Source: Macrocystis pyrifera (taxonomy: Eukaryota > Sar > Phaeophyceae > Laminariales > Laminariaceae). From it: a DNA stretch of 64,000 nt. Position 1 is the stretch's first letter. Each line of letters begins with the position of its first letter. Where the stretch lies: positions 15,772,080-15,836,079 of the forward strand of contig JASSKH010000007.1 of NCBI GenBank assembly GCA_031763025.1, given 5' to 3'. The position numbers and the translations under genes are program-made. A model generated the notes under the pieces. That model did not search any database. It worked only from the letters and a program-made list of their open reading frames with translations, and was not told where the DNA came from. Below are positions 52,201 to 63,744 of the stretch, piece by piece.

Positions 52201-55200
52201 TACCTACAACAAATACATTCTTACTGGTTTCCGTTTCAGTTACGTACCGATATGTGGCCATGTTGTATTCTGTTGCCTCTTTTGTATCCGGGATTGAGGC
52301 GCATCGAGTTATCGAAACGTTTGAATCAGTATTGTGTCTTCGGTAGCTCCTGCATCTTCCACTCCTCCACTCCCGCCGCGAGGCCGTTATTGATTTTACT
52401 ACAGTAGTACCGAGCCCGAAACCGCATTCTCTCTTCCTTTTTATGTACAGACATTTCCGATAGTGCAATATGAAGTCAATGTATCTGTTCAGAAAGTATT
52501 GAAACAGTCTATACCCATCCTGAAACTCCTCTCGCTGGTGTCTCGTGACTCGTCGATTTCGCATGGCCGGTCGAAAGCCTTGAGCGTATGCTGGAGGCGT
52601 TCATCAAGGACACCAGACCCGAGCTACCACTGACTGACGTAAGTAACGCATCGCAAAATAACACGTGTACGTACGGAATTTGCCTCATTTCTGCCCAAAG
52701 CGACAGGTTCATCATACCAGTACTACAGTAAAGTGGTATTTGATGGTGTCGCTGTTGCCCCTGTGTTGCGGGCCGGTGTTGTATATTCCGCTGTATGTGC
52801 TGCATATGAGTGTTTCATTTACTATTTCCGGACGTGGCAGGGAGTTGTCTGGCATCACTACGAGTACAACGTATCAGTTCGCTAGCCTGCAGTCGGCGCT
52901 CTGTGGACCTAGACAAGCAGACACCTACTGTAGGTCCGCGTTCGCGTCGACGTGCCCGCCAAGCCGTTCAGAACGGGGACCAGCATCGCTCCACTTTGCT
53001 TGTCGCACCGCCATACCCCGCTGTGGTTGCTTTTACTCTGAACGCTTTTGCTGCCCTTGACTGCAGCAACGGTATTAATGGCACCTCGAAGTGATGATTG
53101 TCGTTGCTCCATGCTGTCTGTATTTCTGCGTTCCGGAACATGCAGGTGAAGCGGATGGCCGCAACGAAGGACATGTCGGTGGTTAGTCGAGAGTATGAGA
53201 CGAGCATCACCAGCGCTTGGAAAAACCTCGTGGCGGGAGATATCGCCAGGATGGTGCGTCTAGCACGATTCGCTGTGGGTCTAACTGCCGCATACCAAAA
53301 GGAACATATTTTACCTGTCGATAGCTACCACCAAAGCGGTTAGTCTGCTTCACGTCTGCTTCACGATTTGTTTGTTTCATGGCCCGGGGCCATATCGTAT
53401 TGCACTGGTGCGGTATCTTTGATGCTACTCAAGTGTAAGTAGCTCGTTCTTTTTTATTTGGATTTGGAGTGCTTCGGGTTACGGGGGGATCCGTGCTTAC
53501 GCACTTATTGTGCCGCAATTAGATAGTGGCGCCTTCTCTTTTCGGAGCTTGGGGAAGCCGCAAGAGAACAATAGCCTTTCGGCAGGGCTTCAACCACGTG
53601 CGCAGTGTATCGTCGATATTCTTGGCCCGTTAGACTACCAAATCATCAGTTTTTCCAGTGACACCCGCTCAACGTTCAGTTGTGCCAAAAGCGACCCAGC
53701 CAGAAACGGACCTCAGCGTTCACCCCGAAAGCACGCGGTGTGATGTCTGTACAAGTGAATACTGTGTTCGCTTTCATTCCAGATGCTGATCCAGGTACAG
53801 TTCATCAAGCGCGAGCTCCTGATCGCCACTACTGCTATCGGACAGCTGGCAAGGGAGAACGAGCTCAACCTGAGGATGATGGCCACTGTACCCGCCTTCC
53901 TCTTGGCCTGGGGGTCCTTCAGAGCAGGTGGCGCCCCGCCTTTAGTTCTGCCTGGTGTCGCTTGTTGTTGTTTGCTTTGCGCTGCGTTCCTGCTTCTTCG
54001 TATTTGAGAATCGTAGTAGCCAAGCCTATCGGCTGTTAAGAGTCAATAATTTCCACCACAATTCGTCTTCCACTTCTCCTCTGACATGCAATCTCGGATT
54101 GTGGAGTCAATCCCTGCTGGATCTGTCCCTTTCCATGACGTTGAAGATCCACCTTGGAAGATTCTTATAAACAACGGCTGCTTCAGCCTCTAGGTAGTTG
54201 GGGTGTCCACATCGTTGGGGCCGAACGGTGGCAGGTCTCCTCATGCAGGGCCGACTTTACTCATCACTGATTTCCCAAGTTCGAATCAGCAGGACGAGGA
54301 ACGATGGCACAACTGTAGTACTTTCAGATATGATAGCTTCCACTTGCCTTTCACCAACTTTGGACAAGGCCACCTGTCCAGCATGAAGATTGTTTTTTTC
54401 GGCGCATTGTGTTTTTTTTTTTGTGGTTTTTGAACGTTGCTTTGGAAAGGGACCCTTTCAACAGCGACGTCGATACATTCTCCCGTGAAACTGCTGCCGC
54501 AAGGATGCCGATCATGCGGGATACTGTTGTACCTGATCGAAAACACGCACTGCAAGGGGCGAAGAGACCCCGTTGTGCTTCGAAGTGCTGTGTATCGCTC
54601 TTGATATTCTGTTTTTTTGTAGCACTTGTCGTTCTCTATTCTTGCAGCTCTTGTCATTATCACCGTTCTGTCACTCTTCTATTGTAGTTATGATCCTTGT
54701 CAACTTTGTTCGATGTTGCGTGCCATGAGGTACAGCGAGTGGAATGAAGCATATCCCACATCCGGCTGCCTCAAACGGTGCACTTCTGCGTCGCGAATGT
54801 CCAGCCCTGACCGGTGCTCTCGTGCTCGTTGTACGCAGCCCTCTTGGTATACCACGCGGTCATACACGCCGCGGATATCGAGTATGCTAGAGCCAGAGCG
54901 ATTGCGATCTGTCCTCTGCCCATCTTGTCTTCGGGGTGTGTTGACAAAGATAGTATAGCTGTCGGTAGGAAATCGCGCAGCAGGATATTTAGAATTGTCG
55001 TCAACTTGTGTGCGTCGATGGATGGCAGACAGAGGTGCAAGCCAGGCTCCAATAAACGTATACCTGGCAATACATATGATACGAGTATAATACATACGCA
55101 CTGAGAAAGAAGAAAAAAAAAACAACACGAGTCGTGTTCGTGGCGCAAGAGGCATGACGACAGCAACCACCACTTCACCAGCATTACCACCACAATGAGC

Positions 55201-57634
55201 ACCCCCACCTAACACCACCCTGATTCACCGCCACCAAGCTCCGCATCTACCCCCCCCTCAGTCGAACCCTCCTCATTTCTGCTTCCGCCGACGCTGGGTG
55301 CTTTTGTGAGTGGGCGGCTATTGTTCTGCTGTTGTGGGCTGGGTCTGCTGCTTGATTGGCAGAAATATCCGAAAACCGAGAAGAAAGAAAGCTGTTTCTC
55401 CAAGCGAGCAGCAGAAAAGCAGAACAACAGTAATCGCCCAAGCAAGCAGCAGAGCAGTAGTAACCCTCCCACACGCACCCAGCGTTGGCTGAATCAGAAA
55501 AGAACAGGGGTCGACTGCGGGACGGGGGTTGACGCGAAGCCGGATGACGGTGGTTCAGGGTGGCGTTTGGTGGTGGCGGTGGTCGCATTGGCGTTCTCTC
55601 TTTTTCTCTTTTTCCCTGTTTAAATATACAGCAAACAGCTTTCTCTCTTTCGGTTTTTCAAGCAGCAGACCCAGTAAAACAACAGCAGAACAATAGTCGC
55701 CTACCCGTAAGCACCCAGCGTCGGCCGGAGCATGAAGCAAGAGGGGTCAACTGCGGGACGTGGTAGACGCGAAGCGTGGTGGCGGTGGTTCAGGGTGGTT
55801 TGTGGTGGTAGTGATTGTCGCGGTGGTGACAGCTACCTCTTTTCCTTTTTTCTACAGCCCCTTTTTGTTTTTTCGAAAGTTGAAATTGCGGTCTCACGGA
55901 CGCACGGACGACGGATAGAAATCCAATGGAAAACGTGCAACAGCGGTTTCCAAACGCCCCCCAAAAAAACAAAGGCGGCGGGTGAATTAGAAAATCTCAC
56001 GTTCGCTCGTAGCAATATTAGCAGTAGCCACAAGATGTATTTATCTGTCTCGTCCCCTCTCGTTGTCGTACCTTGCGCGATGAACCAGTGAGACCGGTGT
56101 ACTACTTGCTAAAAGCGGAAAAATCGCGAGATTCTACCTTCAAGGCCATGCGGACCATCGTGCTGGCCATGGAGAGGTTGCTCAACCTGCGCCACAGGGA
56201 GGGGACCTGGTGAGATTATCTCAAGCGCCGTATAGTGACATCGCTACGCTTCACGTGCTCCCTGTTGTTGTTTTGGACCTTGCTCGACAGCAAAGGACAA
56301 ATGAACCCACCGACACGACAGGTTCATGCGGACGATATTCGCACCACGGCCACGGCTACGGCTAAACTGAAGGCTTGTTCCATTGACACTATTGCACTAT
56401 TGGTATGTACGTGGACACCGTATCTCTGGTCGTTGTAAATCTATACATAGTGTTTCTGTACGTGCGCGACGAAGTAATACTGGACATGTCTCACGCAGGT
56501 CATAGTTGCTGATTAAAACTGACTTTCTTGGTCAATTTCACTCTCATAAACCTCGAACCCCCGATTCGTATTTTTGAAAGGTTGCAACTAACCGAAGACG
56601 TCCCAAGCGGAGATGGAATCGGAACACAAGCGGGAGGTGGAACCGCAAGAAGACGAGGCAGCCTCTTGAGGCCTTCTGGGCATTCAGACAATTGCACTAG
56701 TCAGGTCATCGTATCTGCGGGCCAAGGGCAAGGTCGTATGGCCGTCAGGGTGCTGGACGAGCTCGACCTGGGGAAGCTGATGATGCTCATACACCAGGTA
56801 AGCTCCGAGAATGTACGCAGCTAGGTAGACAATGCAGGCGGTTGATATGTGCAAAGGCGTGTCTCAAGCTGTGAGGTTTTATTTAGTGTTGAAGCTGTAA
56901 CGGCTGGTGCGCTAGCGTTCCTGGTGTTGTGACTGATGCGACTTGGTCCTGGAGACGTCATTGTAAGCCTATCACAGAAATGGCCACGCCTACAGGAGAT
57001 CGCTCGTCACCTAATACTGAAGTACTGCCGGCGAGACACGATATAGCCATATTCTTCAGTGGTTTGCTGGGCTAGCAGCGGATTGCGTTCAGTACAATAC
57101 GGGCCTTTCTGCTTGGAGCTAAAATTGCAGACCGGCGCGAAGAGCTGATTGTTATACCGGCACCTGAAGATGCACAGTGTCAAGTAAGTGTCCCTCGCCC
57201 CCATGAGCTCCTGCAGTGCTTCGTGAGACGGTACTGTGACTTACTGAGGGCGGCTCTAGATACGTAAACACTCGAATGCGCCCTGTTCGAGTGCACACTT
57301 GCCCGGCCAAAATCCCTGCTGTGTTGTCAGAATATCGGACACCGGCCGTTAATTAAGGGGGCGCAGCCCTCTCAACTCTCTTGCGTTGTGCTTCCATTAA
57401 TAGCGTCCTTTCACCCCGTCCTCGTTGTTGTTTGGCGGCCAACTGCGTCCTTCCTTTCAGCTCCGAAGGCTCATTCGCTCGGGACCTCGACGATTCAAGC
57501 GTAGAGACCTCACTGACTGCCAGGAGGACTTGGCCGAGTTGGTTGGCGAGAGAGGGTTGGTGTCCGTAGGGCAGCAGCTTGCCATTACACAGCGAATGCA
57601 GCGCTCCTACCATTTCCTCTTGCCTAGCCGGTAG
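43285..57634 (+). CDS. NCA2/DGS1-family mitochondrial membrane protein, 14 exons, start codon exon uncertain
   Basis: Homologues: yeast Nca2 (control of mitochondrial ATP6/8 expression) and plant DGS1 (mitochondrial outer membrane, lipid-related). Exons: 43285-43467, 43794-43916, 44763-44810, 45545-45662, 48859-48893, 49586-50074, 50882-51003, 51525-51683, 52578-52638, 53146-53253, 53783-53927, 56089-56209, 56581-56797, 57461-57634 (stop TAG). All phases match: 2103 nt, 700 residues. Residues 1-332 are poorly conserved, with an acidic helical stretch and a long low-complexity segment (163 residues) encoded by the sixth exon. The NCA2 domain runs from about 345 to the end: PPSRLRRNWSLIAVATPAVL with a membrane segment, REHISEPFWGIYNEL, SLERMLEAFIKD, the hallmark MLIQVQFIKRELL and NELNLRMMATVPAFLL with a second hydrophobic segment, LRHREGTW, and a C-terminal RMQRSYHFLLPSR. 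The 3.2-kb fourth intron and the choice of acceptor at 48859 are the least certain points. A possible first exon is MASCRVARL at about 43143. Confidence 0.92.
43701..43745 (+). repeat. Two-copy tandem repeat of 21 bp
   Basis: TTTCGTATGCGTGCTACGTG occurs twice back to back in the first intron of the NCA2-family gene. Confidence 0.85.
46230..46475 (+). repeat. Dispersed repeat R3, copy 1 (intron of the NCA2-family gene)
   Basis: Shares ACCGTTCTTTCTACCCGT, ATCCAG.ACA, CGATTCT.CAATCC.AGAG and ATGCCATGCCGT-like blocks with 58715-58945 in the same orientation, at lower identity than the R1 copies. Confidence 0.65.
47246..47328. mobile_element. 83-bp Stowaway-like MITE in NCA2-family gene intron
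   Basis: Inverted termini TACCACCCTGTCCGGAAAT and ATTTCCGGACAGAGTGGTA enclose an AT-rich centre. With TA taken as the target duplication, the element is CCACCCTGTCCGG...CCGGACAGAGTGG. The terminus resembles the Stowaway MITE consensus (family knowledge). It lies in the large fourth intron of the NCA2-family gene. Confidence 0.7.
51299..51323. repeat. (GCGATC)n palindromic run
   Basis: About four GCGATC units, a self-complementary run, lie in an intron of the NCA2-family gene. Confidence 0.9.
55130..55870. repeat. Inverted plus tandem repeat block in an intron of the NCA2-family gene
   Basis: A unit of about 200 bp containing CAGCAGAACAACAGTA, CACCCAGCGTTGGC, GGGGTCGACTGCGGGACG and GGTGGTTCAGGGTGG occurs at about 55400-55600. 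It occurs again at about 55650-55830, and its complement occurs at about 55130-55370 (CACCACCCTGATTCACC, CGACGCTGGGTGCTTTTGTG). The block lies in the 2.2-kb intron before the exon at 56089. Confidence 0.75.
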
Positions 57635-59659
57635 CAGCATAGTAGGCATCAACCCATGGTCTCCTATGCTCCCCGCTCCCCCGGATATTTAGAGATCGGG
57701 GGACGTGGGACGTGAGCATCGAGGTAGAGTCTCACTTGTGGGTAGTGGGTGATAGATACAGGTTGCGCAGTGTTGGTGTTTGTATTATGTTTCCTGCAAA
57801 ACAATGCAAAGGAGCTAGCTCAGCACGTTGTGTGTCGTTTGGCAGTGGCCATCACCACCCTAAACGTGCGGTTTTCATATCGTATTGTCAAATATAACGT
57901 ACGCAAGGCATCAGGCGTTGGAAGCTTCTGTCTTCGAGACTCAGTGAAACATCGAGATTTTACGTCAGGGGATTTCTCGGATTGTTTTCCTCTATGTGTT
58001 TCAAAGTCGTACGGTGTGTATGTTCCGGACGGTCGATGACGATTGAAAGATTGAAGATCAGGTTGTCTTTTTGTCTGTTAGTAGACCACGCGTCCGACGC
58101 CTGCCGTTTTATTTGTTCGTCATTTGGAGGTATGGGAGTTGTAAATATACATCTTTCCTACGGGACCAAAGCTTTGCTGCGAAGAAGTTGCAACTCATCG
58201 TACCGATATTTGTTAGAATACCATCGAGGATATCACGTGTATGCTATCAGGAATGGTGCACATGATTCCGATATTTTAAAATTTACAATGCCTTATTTCC
58301 TTGTTTTTGTAGTTTTCAGCAGTGCTGTTGTCTGATTGTGGTATGTGCAGCCACGTTAACGGCCGGTTTCCAGCATATATATTATACAGCCGATACAAAT
58401 GATTTATTCAATATTAAAACAACACTACGGGCTACTGCTTTACGGTTATGAGGACGCAGATTGTCCCCTCTCGGGTTGGTTTGCACATATATTCATGCAG
58501 GCCCTCCCTGAAACTCACTTGTGCAAACATTGCTAAGCGATACAAGTACTTATCATTTCCAACCAGACAACACGATAAATTGTGCGAGGAGAGGTTCGAG
58601 GCTTATCTCACCTGTCCCCTGCTTTTCTATTAACAAGGCCTTCCCAGCGCTATCCTGAACCAGTTGTCAGGCTCCAGGCGAGTACCGTATAGCTTTAGCC
58701 GACCTTTGACGAGGCGCATACAAATAATGTGTGGTATTCACATTAAACCGTTCTTTCTACCCGTTGGCATCCAGTACAGTAAGTATCCCCACCGATTCTT
58801 CAATCCCAGAGGGTTACAAGTTCTGTGGCCACAAAAACTAAGCCACAGCAGAGGTACTACATTAGTTATGCAATGCCATGCCGTAATACTGGATACGGAT
58901 GGAACGACATACACATTCTATAAGTTAGAGATAAGAAAATGAAACAAAAAAAGCAGAAAGCAAAGAAACAAATCAAAGAGAAAAAAAGGAAAAAGGAACG
59001 ATAAAAGAAAAATAGGTCGTGCCCCCCCCAGGAGATGTGGCAGACACTTAAAAAAGGGCTAAATATAACCTGAAGAAACAGCACCACTACATCCACACAG
59101 AGTCAGACCAAGAACAAGTAAGTCAAGGAATGAAACACCTTCCAGATAGCCGCCGCAGTTTGTGGTAAGAGTTACGAGTAGCGTAGCCAGGCTCTCCCTA
59201 CCAGGCGGTCTGGTAACTTGCTATTAATGTTACGTAATATTAAATACTATGCAAAGGGGAGATTGAATGAAAAATACAATAATACTGGTACCACAAACGT
59301 CGTACCTGGTACGGAGAAAGCGAAGATGCGCCTCATCAAAGCCCACTCGTACACCTCTAGGTAAGACCGTATTCGACGAGGCTACGAAGCCGCAAGAGTA
59401 CCAAGAGAAAGCTATGGGCGTAGTACAGCAGTAGTAGTGGTAGTAGTATAGTAGTAATAGTAGAGCTTACATCATACCAGGTACCTGGTACCGGTTACGT
59501 GGGGCCTGGTACCGGGTACCTGATATGTGCTTGGTGCTGACGTTTCATTGGTCGCGTCTTCAGGTACTGGTCTTGATTCTCCGGATACTCGCTCATAAGT
59601 CAACTCCCTGCACAACCTTGCAATTCGTGTACTGCTGTAGGCTCGTATAGAACCACTTA
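57635..59659. other. Downstream region of the NCA2-family gene, no further gene seen
   Basis: The first part should hold the 3' UTR. Frames near 57982-58335 are AT-rich and unconserved. Repeat R3 copy 2 and several TACCAGGTACC words (59300-59515) are the only recognisable structures. Confidence 0.45.
58715..58945 (+). repeat. Dispersed repeat R3, copy 2
   Basis: Second copy of the element described at 46230. It is followed by an A-rich stretch (AAATGAAACAAAAAAAGC and on), as the first copy is (AAAGAGAGAAAATATTAAAG). The A-rich 3' end of both copies suits a retroposed, SINE-like origin (inference). Confidence 0.65.
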
Positions 59660-60656
59660 CTTAGATCTCACTATCTGAGCGTGCTCGGTTGGTACATCCC
59701 TAGCCTCTCGGAGCTCCCACTTGGGAATCTCCTCCTCTTATTACTTGCCGGACCTTTCCAGAAGGTCTTTGTTTTCTCCATTTCTCTTGGCACTTTCGGT
59801 TATTTTTTCCTTTTTTCCTTTTTTCTTCTTTCGCTTCGTGTGCGTGCGTGTACTCGGAGCACTGCACCGCGGGCGAGCCCGGCGCCGTCGCGGATGTCAG
59901 CGGGTGCTGGCGGGTAGGGGGGGGGTTGAAAGGAGCGGTGTCGCCGTTTTCGTACCTAGGCGTCGCGTGTGCCTCGAGACACGAGGGAAGCATGAATGGG
60001 CTCTGTCTGGCCTCCGTTTGTGGTTTTTGATTGAGTATATACAAGAGGATAAGGGTCGTTCGGGATTTCAAGATAAGATTCAAGCGGTGCTTATTTTTGC
60101 GACCGGCCTTGAAGCTCAATGAGAGAGGTACGCAGTCTGAGCACCAACATTGTCGAGCTGGCGAACGACGGCCCCAGTGAGCACCGGGCTTCACGCGAGG
60201 CGGGCGACGGGGCTCCCTGTGCCAGAGAGATAAGAAAGCTTTGCCCGGACCGAATCGGTGGCGAGATAGTCACGAGAGGGGCGGGCTGTGTACGAGGCTG
60301 AGAGAGAAGCTCTGCTGTAACAGTTGGATTATTTTATTTCTTGACCAGTGCAAGGTGTTTCAATCAGGCCGAAAATTATGGGACGGGGATTTTTTTTTCT
60401 TTCCGAAATTTCCACTTCATTTTCATCGCTTTTGCGGTGCTGCTGTTGGGCCGTGCTGTGTTTTTCTCTTTCGTACATACATCAGTTACTCACAATATAA
60501 GAAAAAAGGTAACCTACGTACCTGTGGAGTATGTACGTACGTACGGCATGTGAGCGAACCGCTCGCGGCGCGAAGCGTATGTATGTGCCTTCCGACCTGT
60601 TTTCTCCTGAAGCATGGCGGAGGGACTCTTGGCATTATCAAGTCGGCAGCAAACTG
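59660..60656 (+). mobile_element. Interspersed repeat family R1, copy 3
   Basis: Same block order about 29 kb away from copy 2, from TGAGCGTGCTCGGTTGGTACATCCC to CTCTTGGCATTATCAAGTCG. It is more diverged, with a shortened oligo-T tract. It lacks the AATATTCAATCATGG tail seen after copies 1 and 2, which helps place the true element end near the AAGTCG box. Confidence 0.85.
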
Positions 60657-61769
60657 TTTGCAACTCTGTACAAAATAATCTTGCAAAAAAAACATCCAGG
60701 GGAGCCACTGGTCTGGTATATCTTTGACAAGATACAAAATACGCGCGTTCGGTTCATTACAACACTTGTAAAATTCGGTAAAAATGGAATATTATGGACA
60801 AGACGTATTACGCAGCTTGCAAAGTTGAGTATCAACTACCTGGTACTTTTTTTTATTGATCTGTCGAACTCACAGCTGACGTATTTCATAAATTTACAAA
60901 AACATCACACCTCGGATAACGTAACACTTAACGTTTTATGTTAATGTTAGGCGTCAGCGAAAAAAAACACGTAACATTACGTTACTACGTTAACTACTTT
61001 CTGGATTTTGTGATATCATAGTGTTAGTGTGTTATGATATTGGCCGGCGATCGCGTAACATTATGTTAGAGTGTTACCTTGATCTCGTACTGACCGCAGT
61101 ATATGTGTTACGATGTTAGGGTATGCATCCCATAGCGAGTAACGCTATGTTAGCGTGTTAGTGGAATTCCTGGTGGTTACCGTAACACACGTTAAAGGGA
61201 TAAGATGGTCACTTAAACGTTAACATTATGTTACCGTGTTAGCGGTATCAGCCCGTAGCGAGTAACGTTATGTTAGTGTGTCAGCGGGATTCTTCGTGCT
61301 ACCGTGACACCCATCGACGGATAACGTACACGGCCAAATAAACGCGTACATAACACTATGTTAGTGTGCTAGTGAAATTCCTAGGGGCTATCGTAACACA
61401 CGTTAGAGAGATGACGTGCATGGTCAATACAACGTTAACATTATGTTACTGTATCAGCCGCAGCAGCAGTCCGTTTCGAGCGACGTTTTGTGAGGGTGTT
61501 ACGGAAGTCTTGCTACCATAACATATAGCATACCTCAAACGGATAACGTATATGATCGATAAAACACTATTAATAGCATTATGTTGATGTTGTTAACTCG
61601 TATGCAATGTATGTAGTGACACAATTTAGTAGATAACGTACACCCCCAATCTAAACTCAACAATATGTTACTGCCGTGTTAGCTCGTACGTGCGAGTGTG
61701 CAGATTACGTTATAGATGGATAACGTAATGTGTTATAGATGGATAACGTACTGGGGGGTTTCCACAAAA

Positions 61770-61930
61770 ACAAATGAGGCGTTTTTTTTTTGCGGGGATA
61801 CATCCTAAATATCCCCTGTTTTGGGGTTTTAAAATATGGAGGCGTTTTTTTACCGGGGATGCCATGCTATCCTCCCCCCCGGGGATATTTTTGTAGGTAT
61901 CCCCTACTGGGATGTCGGCGAAATTGGATA
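61770..61930. repeat. GGGGATA/TATCCCC insertion in the satellite
   Basis: GAGGCGTTTTTTT occurs twice, each time followed by GGGGATA- or TATCCCC-type words (GCGGGGATACATCC, AAATATCCCC, CCGGGGATGCC, GGGGATATTT, TATCCCC). They form small inverted repeats distinct from the surrounding TAAC/GTTA words. Confidence 0.6.
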
Positions 61931-62507
61931 ACACGGCTACGCTATGTTATTCCCACACGCCCGCTTTACCACTAACACAGGTAACACATGTTAGATCTCG
62001 GGAAGATCCAAAGGGTAACGTAGTAACATTACGTTAGAACGACTTCGGCCCCAACGGTAACTCAGTAACATAAAGTTAGACCCGGATTGGATTTTATGGT
62101 AACACGGTAACGGAATGTTACCATCAGATCTTTACTGACGGTAACACCATAACATAATGTTACAGGGACTTCCGTTCCGCATTTAGGCTAACATCCTAAC
62201 ATAATGTTACGCATGGGCCGGCTAAGACTGTAACGTATCTGACGTACGTTAAGTGTTACGTTATCCGACCCTAAGGCAATCAGATGGGGGGTCCAGATAA
62301 CGTAGTGTTAGTAGTGCTGGTCATTGCGTTATGTTACGTTAAACTTAGTGTGTTATCTGTAACACAATGTTATGTGTTAGTAGTGCTGGCGAACATGGTA
62401 ACGTTGTGTTAGGGTGTTATGTATAACACTCCTCCTAAGGGTAACATAATGTTATTGTGTTACGTCTAACGCTGCGTCGACAATAACATTATGTTACCGT
62501 GTTATTA

Positions 62508-62606
62508 CGGGAGACCATAGTTAATAGGACCAAACTGTGTTAGTGAAAATAGGTACATATATAGGTTTTTATGTATAACATAGGTCCTATTAACTATGGA
62601 CCCCCG
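62508..62606. mobile_element. 99-bp MITE, copy 2, inserted in satellite
   Basis: Same inverted termini, same internal core (AAATAGG...TATATAGGTTTTT.TGT.TAAC) and same length as copy 1, with TA on both sides. It interrupts the TAACATTATGTTA-type repeat array, so it inserted after or during array growth. Confidence 0.85.
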
Positions 62607-62735
62607 TAAAATAGTAAGCATGCGGATATCGATCTGGGAATGTTAGAGTGATAACGTACGTGTTTGGTCAAAGCCTGACACTGTGTTACTGTTATGAGGC
62701 TTACATTGGGTAGGCGATTGGTTAACCTTTTACCT

Positions 62736-62813
62736 TTTGCCCAACGGACTAAGACCTTAACAAATGGCGGCGAACATGGGTCGTTGGTCGTGAGTTCGAA
62801 TCTCACGTCCACC
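62736..62813 (+). pseudogene. tRNA-like segment (class II type), forward copy
   Basis: It has an A-box-like GCCCAACGGACTAAGAC, resembling the D-arm of Leu/Ser tRNAs, and an intact T-arm GTGAG-TTCGAAT-CTCAC. GTCCACCA follows, like an acceptor 3' strand. The matching 5' acceptor GGTGGAC and a clean anticodon arm are absent, so it is tRNA-derived (SINE head or decayed gene), not a working tRNA. Confidence 0.5.
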
Positions 62814-63350
62814 ATGAAATCGCCTTCTAAAGAAAAAAAAAGTGAATTTCCTCACGTCAAGAACTTGAAAAAATTCTTCTGGATCCCCAGGTGTCACGCG
62901 TCGACCCGTATATCCGGTCCGTTCCAGGGGGGGAGAGAGTGCTATGAGGCTTACATTGGGTAGGCGATTGGTTAACCTTTTACCTTTAGCCCAACGGACT
63001 AAGACTGTGTTATGAGGCTTACATTGGGTAGGCGATTGGTTAACCTTTTACCTTTAGCCCAACGGACTAAGGCGATTGGTTAACCTTTTACCTTTAGCCC
63101 AACGGACTAAGACAAGTCCGTAGGTAAAAGGTTAACCAATCGCCTTAGTCCGTTGGGCTAAAGGTAAAAGGTTAACCAATCGCCTACCCAATGTAAGCCT
63201 CATAACACTCTCTCCCCCCCCTGGAACGGACCGGATATACGGGTCGACGCGTGACACCAACACGCGGTTCCAATTTCTGGGGATCCAGAAGAATTTTTTC
63301 AAGTTCTTGACATGAGGAAATTCACTTTTTTTCTTCAAAAGCGATTTCAT

Positions 63351-63436
63351 GGTGGACGTGAGATACGAACTCACGACCAACGACCCATGTCCTGCCGTCG
63401 ACGCCATTTGTTAAGGTCTTAGTCCGTTGGGCTAAA
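63351..63436 (-). pseudogene. tRNA-like segment, reverse copy 1
   Basis: Same tRNA-like module on the minus strand. The T-loop carries a change (TTCGTAT instead of TTCGAAT), and an extra GTCGACGGCAGGA stretch lengthens the variable region relative to the forward copy. Confidence 0.45.
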
Positions 63437-63619
63437 GGTAAAAGGTTAACCAATCGCCTACCCAATGTAAGCCTCATAGCACTCTCTCCCCCCCTGGAAC
63501 GGACCGGATATACGGGTCGACGCGTGACACCAACACGCGGTTCCAATTTCTGGGAATCCAGAAGAATTCAAGTTCTTGACATGAGGAAATTCACTTTTTT
63601 TCTTCAAAAGCGATTTCAT

Positions 63620-63705
63620 GGTGGATGTGAGATTCGAACTCACGACCAACGACCCATGTCCTGCCGTCGACGCCATTTGTTAAGGTCTTAGTCCGTTGGG
63701 CTAAA
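63620..63705 (-). pseudogene. tRNA-like segment, reverse copy 2
   Basis: The same module with the canonical T-loop TTCGAAT and acceptor end ATCCACCA. Upstream GGTGGGC could pair with most of that acceptor (six of seven with one wobble), but the enclosed RNA would be about 112 nt, too long for a normal tRNA without an intron. Confidence 0.45.
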
Positions 63706-63744
63706 GGTAAAAGGTTAACCGATCGCCCACCCAATCTAAGCATC

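Larger units (their letters stand above)
60915..62690. repeat. Satellite of TAACATTATGTTA-type palindromic words
   Basis: Words such as GTAACATTATGTTAGAGTGTTA, TAACGTTATGTTAGTGTG and TAACACTATGTTAGTG recur every 15-90 bp, with GATAACGTA spacer words. Each is a TAAC...GTTA dyad with a short variable centre. The array is interrupted by a 99-bp MITE and by a GGGGAT-rich segment at 61770-61930, and it resumes after the tRNA-like palindrome at 63745. Confidence 0.9.

Noticed and set aside
55247..55588. Overlapping frames on both strands rich in Ser, Pro and Leu
   Set aside because: They lie in the inverted-repeat block within an intron of the NCA2-family gene and copy each other as repeat shadows.
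62694..62963. Frames reading MRLTLGRRLVNLLPFAQRTK and similar
   Set aside because: They are translations of the tRNA-derived repeat, present once per unit and on both strands of the palindrome.
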